NCBI RefSeq assembly: GCF_029784155.1
Contig: NC_073692.1
Coordinates: 14,613,752 to 14,677,751 of the forward strand
Direction: 5' to 3'
DNA from: Uranotaenia lowii
Taxonomy: Eukaryota; Arthropoda; Insecta; Diptera; Culicidae
Length of the DNA: 64,000 bases
Positions 1 through 12,778 of this stretch are shown here, piece by piece. The first letter of the stretch is position 1, and each line of letters opens with the position of its first letter. The position numbers and the translations under genes are program-made. The notes beneath the pieces are model-generated. The model was given only the letters and a program-made list of their open reading frames with translations. It did no database searches and had not been told where the DNA came from.

Positions 1-379
1 ACGTACAGCCCGTTCTATTCCTGATGCTGCCGAGATGCTTTTCACGGGAGACAGCATCATCCTCATCATCATCGTTATATGTATGTTACGGTTTCACACA
101 CACGCAACATCTCGAAACGTGCACGACTGACGATGAGGACGTTGCAGCAAAAATCGCCTCAAGATAGTCCTCATTTCCTGGATTGCTTTTTTCCGCTATA
201 GCCACCAGTGTGTATAATGAAATTATGACCTTTCTGCAGTAGCTCTGTTGTTGCTACTGCCACTGCCTCAATGTGTGAGAAAATCTTCCCATGATAAATG
301 TGCTCTTTTTACGCCACATTCCCTTCACTTGGTGCTCTAATACTAACTTGTGTTTTCTCTCCTCTTTGTCCTTTTTCAG
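1..379 (+). other. Upstream intron or 5' flank of aop
   Basis: No credible coding exon is seen. The stretch ends in a pyrimidine-rich acceptor (CTTTTTCAG, AG at 378-379) just before the first aop exon in the window, so it is probably the end of an intron whose 5' exon lies outside. A CATCATC-rich microsatellite-like patch lies near 50-75. Confidence 0.6.
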
Positions 380-3300
380 AATCACATCGTCGTCGCCTGA
401 CGGCCATCGCCATCATCTACATATCGCCAGCAAGATGAAGCTATTACCGATCCCCCTGTCGCCGCTGAACCCTCCAGCCCCGCTCGGAATCTGGGGTTCT
501 GATTTGTTGTGGCGATACCCACCGGCACCTTCGAGCCCGTTAGCCGACCTTAAGACCCAGCTACCACCACAGCTGAACACAGATCCCCGAATTTGGGGTC
601 GCGATGAAGTTCAGGTGTTTCTGCGATTCTGCGAGCGCGAATTCGATCTACCCAAGTTCGATTTGGATCTGTTCCAGATGAACGGAAAGGCCCTCTGTGT
701 GCTCACCAAGAACGATTTAGCAGAACGAAGCCCTGGAGCCGGCGATGTGCTACACAATGTCCTCCAGATGCTTGTGCGAGATGCACAAACACTCCATCGC
801 CACCTCCCGAGCAGCCCGGTAACTCCCACCAGCCGTTACCCGCTATCGCCCCACAGTCATCCCCCGACGCCTAACTGGAGCGCCTTGGCACCTCCCGATA
901 GTCCGTTCTTCCACAACTCTCACCTGCAGCAGTTTATGGCTGCATCCAATTCAGTTACCCTTAGCCCTGCCCCTTCCATTGATTCGCAAGCAGGAAGCCC
1001 ACCCCAAAGTCATCAAGAGCAGCTCCAAAATGTGTTCCAAAAATCTACCAGCAGCAGCAGCAGTCACACCCAAAACAGCAGCTCCGCTGGAAGCAGTAGC
1101 AACCAATCCGACTCCGACGAGGATAACTCAACGGCCGGTTACCATCCACTTACGTTGTCTCACCCGGACAGCAAGCTGCCGCTGCATGCCCAGCAGAACC
1201 AGAGCCCTCCGCTGACGCCGATCTCCAAGGAAACTCAGCACCTAGGCCAGCTGCAGCTGCTCGATACCAAGAATCTTCAATATCCAGTATCTTCGCTGTT
1301 GAGCAACAACGGCGCCAGCAATAATGGCCCAACATCCAACGGTAGAGACTCCGGCAGCAACGGTTCCAACTCGGGCGGATCCGTCACCAATGGAAACGGT
1401 TCAACTGGCAGCAACGGTACCGGTAATGGACACTCGCTCAGCCTGAAGCCACCGACGCTTTCGCCACCCTCGATCAGCTCCCCGAATGGACCTTCGTCGG
1501 CGCCGACCACACCGGGCGCCTTCCTGCCAGTGAAGCGCGAATTCTTCCCGGACACCGCCGAACCCAACACAAGTGAGTATCTATTTGATTCAAACAATCC
1601 TAAAATTAAATACCTATTTGAAAGGATTAATCACCGTGATTTTATGTTTGTTACTGCTTATCGATGAAAAGTGATGTCCTTTTTAGTAGGGACATCTTAA
1701 GATAATAATTTTTTTATAGACGGACAGAAGGTTAGAAGAAATGAAAGATGGTGAAAAGGAGCGGGTAGAACTTATTTAGAAGCATTATCATTACAAACCA
1801 AATTTTTGTTCAGATGAAGATAGAATTGCATCAACCGCCACACATTAGTAGGCCAGAAATAAGCTGAAAAATTGCAGTGCGAACGAACAAAAAGATCGTA
1901 TGCGATCGCTCAGATAAGCTCCCTTTAACTGAGAAACGAATCTATCGATGTGTAGCCTTCTCAGTTTGTTATCATCGCGTTCGTAACAGTCGGGGTTTGG
2001 TTGCGAAACGTTACGGTCGATAGTCCGATAGTGGACTATCACCGATGCTATGATGCCATGTTGTTGATTTTTTAAAATTAAATACCTATTATAAATCGAA
2101 CAAAGTAGAAGTGAAATTTTTAGTCAAGAATATCATGTTAACACAAGTTTCGAAAGAGTTTCCAAGGAATAAAGTGCCCAAAATTCATATCAGCAGTTCG
2201 CTTATTCATATAGTCATATCATTCATGTAATTTCCAAATTAAACAAACTGTCGTTTCTCAACTCTTTCGTCCATTTGCTGATGAGAAAATACAGATAGAA
2301 ATATTCAGAAGACAGTAAGTAAGGTTAATTCCTGGAAAAAATTTGAAAAAAAAACAAGCTGCGACACAACAGCTTGTCCGAATTAAAGATAATTAAAAAT
2401 TTTTATCACTTCAATTTTCTTTTTAACTTTTTCAAAAAAAAATTGTTGACGTGATATTCTTGACTGAAAATGTCATTGCCCATATCGTTACACTCTTCAC
2501 AGTACTGATTTTGAATCAACCCCCTGGCAACTTGACGTTTCCCATACTAATCGCGTGTGCCAGTTTTTCTGGTTCTCTGGTTCTGTCAAAATCTCATTTT
2601 CACTCAACAAACATATCGAAAGGGTGGATAATGAAATGTTCGACAAATTAAGGTTTCAAAAATATATTTTTTATTGAAAAAAAAAGTTTTTAAAAACAAT
2701 GATAAGAAATCACCTATTAAGCGGAAAAAGAGTTGATGTTTGAAGAAAAACACGATAATATGGTAAAAAAAAGTCAGCTTTTTAAATGGCTTTTATTTAT
2801 GAAATACACAAGCAAATTTTAATTCAAAAATCTTTGTAATTGGTTTATTGCATAGTAAATTTTAAAAACAACATTTTATTCATCTCTAAACAATATTAAC
2901 TTTGTTAGTTTTTTTTTCGAATAGATTCTTTAGAATCATTATGTTGCTTAGCGAAGGAATCCATCCGAAACTGCAAATAAAAATCAACACATAATTTCAA
3001 CAACAAGTTTCGATGGTTAACTAAAGCATCTTGATCCAAAATGTGTTCGGCTAATCCTCTAAAACCATCCCGTGCGTTATTTGAAACCCGTGCGTTATTT
3101 GAAACCCGTGTCAGAGTTCGATTCATTATGATATCAGAATAGTATGCTAAGTTTATACTTTGATGATTTTGTTCTACAATTTTTACCTCCAACCGCCAAT
3201 GTGTTAAAGGTGTGCAGAATAACACATAACTTCTTATCTGCCAATAAAACTATTGAAAAGTTCATTTCTGTAATCTTCACATTTGATGCTACGAACTTGC

Positions 3301-5519
3301 CGAAATTTTATCTGTACGTCACTTGTGCAAATGCAAAGCCATCACCTCAACACGTTTCCGCTTTCATTCTCAGTGTTTACTATCTCAACATATTTGTTAA
3401 ACTAATATTTCATAACATTCAGCTGGATAAAATTTTACCGTCATAAACTTAAGGAAATAGCGGAACTATTTCAAACCGCGTTATGTTTAACGAAAGAAAC
3501 TCATAACTCTAGCTGGTGACGCCTTGTTACAAAAACAGAACGGATTTGGATGAAAGATGGCCATTTTGTAATTTTTGCTATAAACAGAAATTTTATTAAG
3601 TTGGAACCGAGAATGGAACACAAATAGATTGAATAGAATCTTCCATTCTTCCATCAAACAAAAAGAGTTATGTTAACTCGAAACATACTGAAAACAGCAT
3701 TTGTTGTCTCAAATATTCAAGCGCAGCATCCATTGACAGTAAACGCGCAGAATAAGTGCGATATTGAGATTGATTTTTTTTTCGATCAAGAATATTACGT
3801 CTACAATGAACTGCTAATAACGGGTTGAAAAGGAAGACGATTTGGCGCTTTTCTTTCCAACTCGTTCAGAAATTTAATGTAGACGTGATTTTTTTTTTGG
3901 GTACTTTTCGAACTGTAATCTATTGAAAATCACTTCTGTGTATTCAGATAGTGTCCCTCTCTTATGAACTAGGATTTTCCTAATCTGGTATCACCACTCT
4001 TATGAAGCTGTTAACTTCTTCTTCTTCTAGTATTAAAATCCGTGTAGACGTGATATTTTCGACTAAAAATTTCAAAATTTGTTTCTGAATATCGTTTTAA
4101 CTTGAATGACTTAACGGAAAAGTTCGGTTCAATTTACAAAACTTCTCTATTCAAGATGTTAAACCGATAGACAATAAAGATACCAATTCTGAACTCTTTT
4201 CTTTTTTCTCGCGTTCCAGACGGTCGACTGCTGTGGGACTTCTTGCAGCAGCTGCTGAACGATCCGTCGCAGCGGTACAGCAACTACATCGCCTGGAAGT
4301 GTCGGGACACGGGGGTGTTCAAGATTGTGGACCCGGCCGGTTTGGCCAAGCTCTGGGGCAAGCAGAAAAACCATCTATCGATGAACTACGACAAGATGTC
4401 GCGCGCGTTGCGCTACTACTACCGTGTGAATATTCTGCGCAAGGTGCAGGGCGAACGACACTGTTACCAGTAAGTATTGAGTTGGGTTTTGGAGGAAATG
4501 TTGGTTTCTGATTTTTTTTTTCGCTATTTCAACAGATTTCTTCGCAATCCGACGGAGCTGAAGAGTATCAAAAACATCTCACTACTGCGGCAAACCATGG
4601 CTGCCAACCAGAATGCCAGCAACCAATCTGCAGCGGCAGCAGCAGCCGCAGCCGCCAGTGCTAGCAATCACTCGTTGATGTCTCTGCTACCGAACGGAGC
4701 TAACATTCATCATCTGGCAGCAGCAGCCGCCGCGGCAGCAGCTTCGCAGCACCACATAAACGGAGGAGGGGCACCAATCTCACCAACGGCCCTCCATCAC
4801 CCCCATCTGACACAATCGCAGTCGTCCGCCGTATCGAGTTCCAATGGGGCCAACGGGCATCACGGAACAGCAACCATCAAGATGGAAACCGATTTGGATG
4901 ATATGAAACCCACCGATCTGAGTACCAGCGAACGCAAATACTACTCATCAAGTACGGCTGAATGTTACCCGTAAGTGTCAACTACTGCGCCAGGTAGCTC
5001 GAGGTTCAGTATTCTAACCTATATCTACTCTTCACGATTCTACTCAACAGACTGATAAGGAACGCCAATGGACTAACGACCATCCAACTCTTGCGCCAGC
5101 AGCAGCAATCCCAACAGGATAACGGATCTCCTCCTCCCTCGCCAAATCCCCTATCGATCAACTCCCAGTCCCTGCACACCATCAGCAACAACCTACATCA
5201 TCTACACCAGCAGCAACTGCAGGCACAGGCCGCTGCAGCCGCCGCCGTCGCAGCTGCAGGAGTACGACACCACCAGCAGCAGCAGCAGCAACAGGAAGAG
5301 GACCGACGATTAGAGCAGCTGGAGCATGAAAGGGAACGAGAACGAGAACACGAACGCGAGCGTGAACGTGAACGCGATCGCAGTCCATCGCCTGAACCCC
5401 ATCACCATCAGCAGCAGGCCCCACATCATCTGCACACGACCATCAAGGCGGCCGCAAGCGACGACGAAAGCATGATGCCCACGGACCTCAGCAAATCGGA
5501 ACCCATGTACTACAAATAG
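380..5519 (+). CDS. aop: Anterior open / Yan-type Ets transcriptional repressor
   Basis: Nuclear Ets-family repressor that in flies opposes MAPK-driven Ets activators. Reading exons 380-1572 (ATG at 435), 4220-4469, 4536-4970 and 5051-5519 gives 764 codons in one frame (763 residues). Every junction has GT-AG sites and phase agrees. The N-terminus (SKMK-LLPI, then PPAPSS-LADLKTQLPP) and the Pointed/SAM domain (about residues 50-120, FLRFCEREFDLPKFDLDLFQ) match Yan. The Ets domain spans the exon 1/2 junction to exon 3 (LLWDFLQQLLND, WKCRDTGVFKI, MNYDKMSRALRYYYRVNIL). Poly-Ala, poly-Gln, Asn/Gly/Ser-rich and Arg-Glu repeat tracts fill the rest, with many SP/TP sites. Two PTDLS motifs sit near the C-terminus. 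The reading frame stays open upstream of 435 to the acceptor, so an earlier start in an upstream exon is possible. Confidence 0.93.
1573..4219 (+). other. Large aop intron between Pointed and Ets exons
   Basis: A 2.65-kb AT-rich intron with donor GTGAGT at 1573 and acceptor TTCCAG at 4214-4219. No gene is seen. It carries degenerate repeats of a GTAGACGTGATATT-like motif: direct at about 2446 and 4043, and an inverted pair at about 3790 and 3880 flanking roughly 100 bp. These look like remnants of a small mobile element. Confidence 0.7.
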
Positions 5520-7382
5520 GCAGCTCGCTCCTCTTCCAACAATTTACCTGAATACGACAATCAACAGTCCGAATGACCCGAATCGCCCAAGAAAGCCCAG
5601 TCGTAGGGTCACGATCGCGTATCATGTGCGCGAGTGCGCGGTAACGTAGAGTGTGATCTCAGAAACAAAAACATTGGGTGCCATCACAACCAAAAATGAA
5701 ATGATACCGATTCAACCATGCGGCTGGAGCTGTAGTACTCCAGTTGTACTACAGCAAGAGAAAGACGCGGGCTGCGGACGATTGCAAACAACAAATTCTA
5801 CGTAGCAAACTACAACGTGTGATATACAACTAGAAAAAAACCCGACCGACACACCGCGATTCGGATATGAAGAACTCTCCCTAGACTTATCCCGCGAGAC
5901 AACAGACGAAACATGTGCCAATCGTTCAAAAAAATTGTAATATTTTCTTTCCAAACGTTTAATCTCAGCTGAAAGCTAACGGACGAAAGAAGGAAAAACA
6001 AACATTTGTGTACAGATGCGATAAGAAACCGACGAAACTGGAACTAGAGTGGACGCGTTTTACAGCGCCTATGGGCGAAGGAGGAAAACCGGGTGTAGAG
6101 AACTAATTTCCGCATCGACCTCTTCCCCTCGAGCGTGACCAAACCTGAACATAATAGAGTTAAATAGTACCTAGTAGAGTAGTAGTGAATGTCGTTTTTT
6201 TTCAACTCCAAGAAACATTCTAGCAGATAGATTTATTGTTAAACTTGAGATACGAAAAAAGGGTTGACAGTGTACAGTTATAATTGGGTAATCAATTTTG
6301 TCGACCATGAGAGCATGAACGCATGTTCAAATGGTTGATCCAGCCGAGAAAAGTACTCATTTATTCACAGGTTTCTAGCAATTTCCTTATTGGTTTGAAT
6401 ATATTTTTCCTTCCGTTTGCGAGAGATAAAAAAAGCAAATCCCCCCTTAGGATTAAGTTCAACTCTTCAATTGGCTTCCATTAAAAAGAAAACAAGATTA
6501 TAGAAATAAATATAAAATTTACAAAATTTGCAAACGAATGTGATGATGTTAACGCAAGAGAAATTTATATCATGAGCACCTAGTAGGACTATTATTCGTA
6601 GTTAAAGCAATTAGATTTTTTTCTATCCGGTGCAAAAATTCGTGTAAACTAACTGATTCTTTGTAGTTGTTTTTTAAGAGAAGGGACCGACATTGTTGTC
6701 ACGACTTTAAATGCAATTTTAGTGCAACATTGTCTACTTTTTTGTTGGCTTTAAATGGAAATCGAAATCTTCCTTATTTTGTAGTGTTCTGGTTAAGTTC
6801 AGTGTACATATGGTCAGATTTTTTTAATATACTTATTGTACGTATATGTAAGAATTTTCTCAAGCAGGATAAGTTTTTCCACAAAGAGCAATGTCAAATT
6901 ATATACCGTATGTAACCCGTACAATATTATAGGTAACTACCAATAGAGTGTACCCAGTGCAACCACACTCGGCGAGAGAAGTGCCTTGTCCAGGTGTCCA
7001 GTTGCACGCTTTCGTTTAAATGTTCCGTAAAAAAACAATCAATACACACACGTTGCAGAAGAACTTGCACCAGCAACAACAATCCCCCACACCCACAGAT
7101 AGCAGCGCTCATTTTGTTTATAAATTTAGTGCGTGGTGGTAGAAGCACATCAACAGTAATGTTCAACTCTTGTAACAGGTGAAAGAACACTACTTATACC
7201 AGCTCCATCGCTGTTGACGCCGTACCACCAGGCAGATTTTTTTTGTGTTATTGTAAATCATATTTTTATCACACGAAAAACACACAATCATTATTAGAGC
7301 ATGATTTTTAGAGTTTATATCATCAGAATGTTTTTTTAAGGTACGTAAGAGAATTGCAAAAAGAAGACTCAATCCCAATAAA
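5520..7382 (+). other. aop 3' untranslated region (probable)
   Basis: Follows the aop stop codon. It has no plausible ORF, is AT-rich and has no transposon hallmarks. The first good AATAAA after a U/A-rich stretch is at 7377-7382; another AATAAA-like signal lies near 6506. The 3' end is inferred, not shown. Confidence 0.55.
5532..5538 (+). promoter_or_regulatory. Candidate miR-7 seed site in aop 3'UTR
   Basis: TCTTCCA, a match to miR-7 seed positions 2-7 plus the A1 base, lies 13 nt after the aop stop. Two further six-base matches (TCTTCC) lie at 6121-6126 and 6768-6773. In Drosophila miR-7 represses yan through its 3'UTR, so the context is suggestive. Seven bases can occur by chance. Confidence 0.35.
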
Positions 7383-8072
7383 AAGATTATAGAACTGTTT
7401 CAAATAAACTTTGTTTCTGTGTATTGCATCCGAAACTTGACATGTCCTCCTTTTTTTGGATTGTAGGGTCTTTCCTACATCATCTGGCTTTTATTATATT
7501 TCCTCTAGCGTCCTCCAAAGCTTGTAATGGGGGTCTGTGTTTGCTGGTTAAGATTGAACTTGTAGTAGTTAAGGTTCCTTTGTAATTACCACACAATAGA
7601 TCAACTACTGGTCACAGCGGGATCTCCCATACAAGCAAGAAGATCAGTTTAGTTAGAGCTAACAGCTACCTGGTGGTGGTATCCATAAGCTCAGTCCTTA
7701 CAGTTTGTCGGCATGTATAAAGACAATGCTTAGCATATGGTGCTTTAACAAAAAAAAACCCATTCCCACGCATGCAATTTCTTAAATCTTTTTGATTGTA
7801 CTACAAAACCGTTGAATATTGTGTTCAATGCTTATCCTAAATTCAACGTATTTCGAATGTCGAAGTCATCAAGTTCGATAGCTATGATAGCATATTGAGG
7901 AGATATCTTACAACAGTTATAACGTATGGCCTTCTTTTCGGTTCTACTGATTTTAAGCATCCTCAAATTATAAGGATTAAACATATGAAAATTAAATCGA
8001 AATTCCAGCTTCTAAGGTACAGGTAAATGAACTGAAACCCACTTACATTATCCTTAGGTCTGTTGGAAGTAG
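7383..8072. other. Intergenic region aop / ZAD zinc-finger gene
   Basis: About 690 bases between two convergent genes. It contains the 3' end of the minus-strand zinc-finger transcript; a TTTATT (AATAAA on the minus strand) near 7490 is a possible polyadenylation signal. Nothing else is recognised. Confidence 0.4.
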
Positions 8073-10183
8073 CTAGAACCGGCGGATGGCTCCATCGGCG
8101 GATGGCTCCATCGGCGATGGTACTGACAATGCGGTGGCGTTTTCTGTTGCCAGCGGATGTGATTCCAGGTGCCGTCGCAAAGCACTCTTCTGGCTAAATG
8201 TTCGGTTGCACATCTCGCAGCGATATGGTTTAACACCTGGGACGAAAGTAATAATTTTATCAGTAATTAGAAAAAAATAACAATCCTTTGGCTTACCAGT
8301 ATGAGTACTCTCATGGTCCACCTGGAAACGTTTCCGAATGAAGGTTTTATCGCAGTAGCTGCACTTGTACGGTTTAATGCCTTAGAGAAGAAAAAAAAAC
8401 AATAAACATGGATATCATTGGGTTGAAAATGTTCGAGTTTTAATACCCATTCTATCCTAATTTCTACTCACCGGTGTGGGATATCTCGTGTCTCTGCCTG
8501 TTGGTGTGGTCGGCAAACGCTTTTTCGCAGAATCTGAAATAAAAAAACCCATCGCACGATTAGATAGGCAAACTTCAAAACAACAAGAACAGCTTACCGG
8601 CAAGGGTAAGGCTTTTCGCCGGTGTGTGTCCGCATGTGATACTGTAGGTGGACTTTAGCCTTGAACGTTTTCTGGCAAACTTCACACTGGAATGGCTGGT
8701 TGTTGGTATGGGATAGTGCGTGCACTTGAAGATTACGCTTTCTTCGAAAGCTCCATCCACAGATCGTACAACTGAATGGCTTTTCCCCACTGTGTATCAT
8801 CATGTGAGCCTTTAGGCTACCCTTGGTAGAAAAGTATTTGTGACATGTTTCACATTCGAAAGGTTTCTCGTTCCGATGGGAGCGTTCATGATTGGCCAAT
8901 AACTCGCCACCACGCATTTTTAAACCACAGATCGTACATTGATGACTGAGGGATTTGTAGTTGCGTTGCTGATGGCGTTGGAGCGTAAGTTCATCGTAGA
9001 AACGCTTAAAGCAAACCTGACATTCGAAAGGTTTATCGCGATTTTCGTCCAAGGATTGTTCTACTTTGTTTATCTTGTGTGCACTGTGTGCATGGGCAAT
9101 AAGCATATCTTCCGTTTGAAATGCCATATAACAAGCTTGGGCGCAGCATATATGGCCGAGCTCTTCCTGGACAATTCCCTTGGATGAATTGATCTCACGT
9201 TCCCGAGGATGGTCATGGGCATGTTTTCGACGACGAACTTTGTCTATAAACCTAGCAGGGCATTTCGAACAGGTATAAACCCTTTTTGCCGTTTTCGTAC
9301 GATAGATATGTTGCTTCAACGCGTATGGGGTGGAGTACCTCCTATGGCAAAACAAACATAAATTCGTTTTAGATAAATTAACAGCGCGTTTCTTCGAATG
9401 AACCTCTTCACCATGTTCCGCTAGTTGTTCCTTGCAATCGAAAATTTGCAAACATGAACAACATAAATGTTTTCCCTTTAAAATATTTATGACCTCAAAA
9501 GTAGTCTTTTCAATGTCGTCAAACTCATCATCTGAGTTATTCAAAATTTTCCTAGGTCTTCCCGGCCCACGTTTAGTTTGAGAAACTTTTGCTTTACGAG
9601 GCGAATCAGAATCATCGCTATCATCGCTATCCTTTGGACGTTTGCGTGGTCTTCCGCGTCGTTTTCGTTTAACGGTAGCGGCCGGCTCCACATAGTCACT
9701 GTCGTTATCTTGTACTGCTTCGAAATCTTCCTCGTCGTCCCGGTCAAGTTCCGTTGCCACGATTGTTCCTTCCTCGAATTCCTCTACTTCTTCCTCTTCT
9801 GCTTTGACCTCCACCATTACTCCGAAAGCTTCCGCCGACGAATCCCAAACCTCTTCGTCCAATTGTTCAACTTCTCCAATCGACTGGTCCTCATCTTTCC
9901 GATCCGATTCTGCTTTGAAGATTTTTCTCAGTTTATGATCCGTTTCACGCGCCTTTCGGATGAACGCGATAAAGTACTTCAGATCGTCCACACAGCCCCG
10001 GCAAATAACCGCGGGCAGACCATCGTCTTCCTCGATTTCGATGGCCGTACACTCGGCCACAATATTTGCAATGAAAACATCCTCCAGTTTCGAGAATATC
10101 GGAATCAACTTTCGTTCACTATCCTCGTACTCGGTGCCCTCGAAGTCGCCATCCATGCATACCCGGCAAATATCTGTGGACAT
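8073..10183 (-). CDS. ZAD-C2H2 zinc-finger protein, 12 fingers
   Basis: Probable DNA-binding nuclear regulator; target unknown. Exons 10183-8598, 8533-8472, 8380-8297 and 8236-8073 join in frame (632 codons, 631 residues) with GT-AG sites at each junction. Residues 1-90 are a ZAD dimerisation domain (ICRVC near the start, VICRGCVDDL later) in one exon. Next come an acidic linker and two AT-hook-like GRPRK cores (RRGRPRKRP and GPGRPRK). Twelve C2H2 units follow, several with TGEKP-type linkers; the second lacks a clear final His. The last fingers sit one per exon, and the 8380-8297 exon is exactly 84 nt. It matches the duplicated genes at 18.9-22.1 and 54.1-56.2 kb finger for finger over most of the array, so they are old paralogues. 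Its ZAD is not split by an intron, unlike theirs. Confidence 0.9.
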
Positions 10184-11188
10184 GACGCTCGGAACAACTC
10201 CGTTTCAGCGGCTTCACTGCAGTTTGAAATGTATTTTTCTATAATTTCAATTCGCGATTTCGAAGCTAATTTTTGACAGGTCGTGTGTGTGCAAGAAAAT
10301 GTAAACAAACGGGTGGAAATACTAGCTTCTAATAAATCATTATTTTCTTTGATTTGATTAGGATTTTCAGAAAATGACGGATACAAATTTGAAGTAGAAG
10401 GTTCAGAGATTATTGTGAGCTATAGGAGAAAATGTATATGTGCCGTGAAGCATCACAAATCGACAACAAAAAAGGTCAATTTTTTACTACTCCAAAAACT
10501 ATTCTGAGTATTTCACATATTTTTGAATGAAAACTCGAGCCAAATGCACATTTTCAATTGCAGTTTGTTAAAAGAGTAGTCAATAAACGTTCCTTTGAAA
10601 TTTGGGAAAGACCCAACAATTGGTAAGCTAGAATTTTTTATTCGAAAAAACATAAATTTTTGCTATTTTCTATTAGGTTTCCTTCTGCAGCTGCATACAA
10701 TCAGGCGTAATAATTTTAAAGCTGGAAGGTGGATTTGGATAATCATTTGATGGTGGTTGAAATGAAAATAAAAATTATATCTTTGGATTACTACACAACT
10801 CAAGTTTACTTAAATGCTTTTCAATTGCCATCGTTCAATGGTTATAACATGTTTTGTATTTTTATCGGACCTCATGATCTCATTTTTTTTTTTGGGAAAT
10901 TTTATTGAAAATTATATTTATACAACCACTAGCCGTAGAAAATTTTAAATTCAAACTTAACATTTTATACTGTCTTAGACTGAAACTATTTAAATTTTTA
11001 AATAACGTATTTATTCAATGTAATACCTAAACCAAATCCAATAGTTATAGTTTAAAGTAATAACGAGAAAATCGTTCTTTTATACAGACCAACGAGAAGC
11101 GCATAAAGTTTAATATATAGATATGATAAAAATATAGATTATTGGAAAAAATTAAAAGTTAAGAAAATGCAAAAAAAAAATGATTCAC
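10184..11188. other. Upstream region of ZAD gene, no gene seen
   Basis: AT-rich, roughly 1 kb. The first 150 bases probably contain the 5'UTR and promoter of the minus-strand zinc-finger gene. No other gene, RNA or clear repeat is recognised. Confidence 0.4.
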
Positions 11189-11191
11189 ATG

Positions 11192-11623
11192 GGGGCCGTT
11201 CAGATACCACGTGGACAGAAAAATGAGATTTTTGACCCCCTCCTCCCCCTCCGTGGGCAAGCGTGGACATTTGGCTAACCCTAGGGGTCCTAGGGCTCCC
11301 TCCCCGGATGTCCACGTGGACAGATTTGAAATTGTTTTTTTTTTCTAAATCTAATTTGTAATAATTATAATTATTATTAATTTCTAAATTATCATATTTA
11401 TAGCTTGCTTTCAAGTGGCTACTAGTTGCTTGAACTTAAACTGGAAAGCTTTGCAATATTAAGATTTTGATTGAAACATCTTAATATTTATTCACCTTTA
11501 GAAAACATTTTAAAAGTAAGTATGTCCACGTGGACATTACTCAAACCCCTACCCCCCTCTCCGTGGACATTTCCATACCCCCTCCTCCTTCCTAAGTTGT
11601 CCAGGTGGTATCTGAACGGCCCC
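11192..11623. mobile_element. MITE A, 432 bp, GGGGCCGTTCAGATACCACG termini
   Basis: Inverted ends (GGGGCCGTTCAGATACCACG on the left, its complement on the right) are flanked by the direct repeat ATG at 11189-11191 and 11624-11626. Subterminal C-runs and repeated GTGGACA/TGTCCAC words lie inside both ends. No transposase. GGGGC ends with a 3-bp target duplication resemble PIF/Harbinger-type MITEs, which is inference. Related in terminal sequence to the 973-bp element at 19157. Confidence 0.85.
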
Positions 11624-11626
11624 ATG

Positions 11627-12778
11627 TTATTTTCTCTGACCCGCTGACTATTTTAAAATGGAACTATCAGATAGAATTGACTCTCCTACCAGGCTAATTT
11701 ATTCAATTTTAATTGAAAACAAACTCCAATTTTTCAAAGGAGTTTTTTTTTATAATCATTTGGATTTATGAAAACTTAACTCGAAGCAATGTAAAGTCGT
11801 CTATAGTTTATCGTTCACCCAGAATGTTGCTCACGCAACATCGTACTACCCCAGATGGCAGCAGCGCAGCTTCGAAACAGCGGATTGCGAACTTTCCTCC
11901 GTGATAGAAAAAAAATTTAATGTTTTGATGTTTTCCGCGCGACGTCCAGAAGGCTACACGCTTACGTGGTTTTAACCGTAAGCGAGTTATTAACAACAAG
12001 AATCAACCCAATCAATGCAATGCATATTTTTTGTTATTTTTTTGTGGGGATGTATATATAAAAATATATAAATACATTTATTAACTGAATTATCATCCTT
12101 TCAATAAATTTGTTTGATTTTTAGAGGCTTTAAAAATTCAGTTCATTTGCCTTTTTTGATAGAATAATAACAAAACATGAGCTTTCAGCCTTTGAGTAAA
12201 TTTATTTGTTGATGGATATACGGGCTGAGCTCCAATAATTCCATATTTTTGAAGTTAAACTTCAAGGTTTTGGAGAAAAATAACGAAAATGGATACCCGC
12301 ATAGATGAGGATTGTAACCAAACGATTTCTTAAATAGTTAAACGACGATTTCATGAAGCGTAAAAAAACCTTCAGCAAACGATTATTCGAGCAGTGAAAT
12401 ACTTAATTGAATCGTGAATTCCAAATTCACAGTATTTCTAATATGTCGTTAGGTTATGTAATTGTTAAAAACTGTTAAAACACTTGTATGGCAGAACTGT
12501 TCTACATGCAGTCCAGTTAAGGTTGAAAAACCGTTTGTGGAAAATGTATTTTGATCATCGGATTGTAATCGTTATAGTTATTTGGAGGAGCTCCCATGCC
12601 TAAACATTTACGTAAATAGTTCTCTAACGATTTGACTTTACTTTATTCCAACGTTATTCAAACCGTTTAAGGGATCGTTCGTCAAAAGAGCACAAACACA
12701 GACGTAATTTATTAAATGTTTATGGGAGATTTTCGGATAAGAATGGCGGATCTTTTCTGATTTTATCAATTTATTGAA
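11627..12778. other. Intergenic, no gene seen
   Basis: AT-rich unique-looking sequence. A short GC-rich patch at about 11800-11900 has no supportable reading frame. Nothing else recognised. Confidence 0.4.

Noticed and set aside
1573..1667. Continuation of the aop first-exon frame to a stop at 1667
   Set aside because: It runs past a consensus GTGAGT donor; joining to the Ets exon at 4220 gives the correct frame and domain.
11139..11414. 91-codon minus-strand frame with Gly and Pro runs
   Set aside because: It lies mostly inside MITE A and is produced by its C-runs.
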